Part shown: positions 51,357 through 51,579 of the stretch, piece by piece
Position numbering within the stretch: the stretch's first letter is position 1
Layout of the letters: every line of letters starts with the position of its first letter
Origin: Saprospiraceae bacterium
GTDB taxonomy: Bacteria > Bacteroidota > Bacteroidia > Chitinophagales > Saprospiraceae
Reading direction: 5' to 3'
Assembly (NCBI GenBank): GCA_027488935.1
Contig: JAIYAP010000017.1
Span: 1-51,579 of the forward strand
Length of the DNA: 51,579 nucleotides
Notes under the pieces: model-generated
Told to the model about the DNA's origin: nothing
Databases searched by the model: none
Seen by the model: only the letters and a program-made list of their open reading frames with translations
Translations under genes and position numbers: made by a program

Positions 51357-51579
51357 TGACACCTCGGGAGATGACACCTCGGGAGATGACACCTCGGGAG
51401 ATGACACCTCGGGAGATGACACCTCGGGGAGATGACACCTCGGGAGATGATACCTCGGGAGATGATACCTCGGGAAGGTGACACCTCGGGGAGATGACAC
51501 CTCGGGGAGATGACACCTCGGGGAGGTGACACCTCGGGGAGATGACACCTCGGGGAGATGACACCTCGGGGAGATGACA
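51357..51579. repeat. 15/16-bp tandem repeat (runs off window end)
   Basis: At least 14 units of TGACACCTCGGG(G)AGA, in 15- and 16-bp versions, run from 51357 to the last base and continue beyond. The units are near-palindromic (CACCTC-GGG-GAGGTG in some copies). The mixed lengths mean no steady reading frame, so it is not coding. It starts 22 nt after the operon's last stop codon. Confidence 0.95.

Noticed and set aside
51250-51564. Minus-strand Pro/Ser/Arg-rich frames at the window end
   Set aside because: They are translations of the 15/16-bp tandem repeat; mixed unit lengths shift the frame.

Overview
This window reads as Bacteroidota chromosome, most likely a Saprospiria-type (Saprospiraceae-like) organism; the rank below phylum is inference. 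The evidence is three secreted proteins with type IX secretion (T9SS) C-terminal sorting domains, a SprB-type repeat, PorT-like beta-barrels, many lipoproteins with SxC lipoboxes, a DPP7/DPP11-type S46 peptidase, several TAnnTTTG promoter boxes and almost no Shine-Dalgarno sequences.

Layout. 1-5350: the cut-off start of a secreted protein, a two-HTH-domain AraC regulator next to a SnoaL-like and a YHS-domain protein, then three uncharacterised envelope proteins. 5415-8675: large T9SS surface protein. 8893-12059: DUF1800/DUF1501 pair. 12162-14695: mscL, a DUF1573 protein, a candidate short RNA, a Bro-N/Fic fusion and tRNA-Arg(CCU). 14734-26493: mainly minus-strand housekeeping genes (phosphoesterase, LuxE-like acyl-protein synthetase, FemAB-like acyltransferase, inorganic pyrophosphatase, trans-sulfuration enzyme, S46 peptidase, barnase/barstar-like pair, TlpA-like thioredoxin, purL). 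26632-35855: beta-barrels, a T9SS purple-acid-phosphatase-like protein, rimO, a DinB-like protein followed by a 21-bp tandem repeat, a transglutaminase and a DsbA/FrnE-like protein. 36087-42637: AT-richer accessory stretch with a papain-like protease carrying a Glu-rich tail, small membrane proteins, a gene broken by an in-frame stop, and a two-receiver/one-kinase cluster whose kinase carries eleven 21-residue coiled-coil repeats. 42638-43017 is a cluster of inverted repeats. 43018-44613 is a third T9SS protein.

44867-51335 is the most interesting part: a tight five-gene plus-strand operon (gaps of 0-9 nt, one 4-nt ATGA overlap) encoding an HMG-CoA reductase homologue, a UbiA-superfamily prenyltransferase, a PEP-synthase-like phosphotransferase with rifampicin-phosphotransferase architecture (no PEP/pyruvate barrel), a BtaA-like (DUF3419) aminocarboxypropyl transferase and a phytol/dolichol-kinase-like membrane protein. 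Together they suggest an undescribed pathway to an isoprenoid-containing polar lipid; the product is inference. A 15/16-bp tandem repeat follows the operon and runs off the window end.

The sequence shows no CRISPR array, rRNA, intact transposase or prophage. Starts were adjusted where a signal peptide, family length or ATG codon indicated a later start than the longest open frame.
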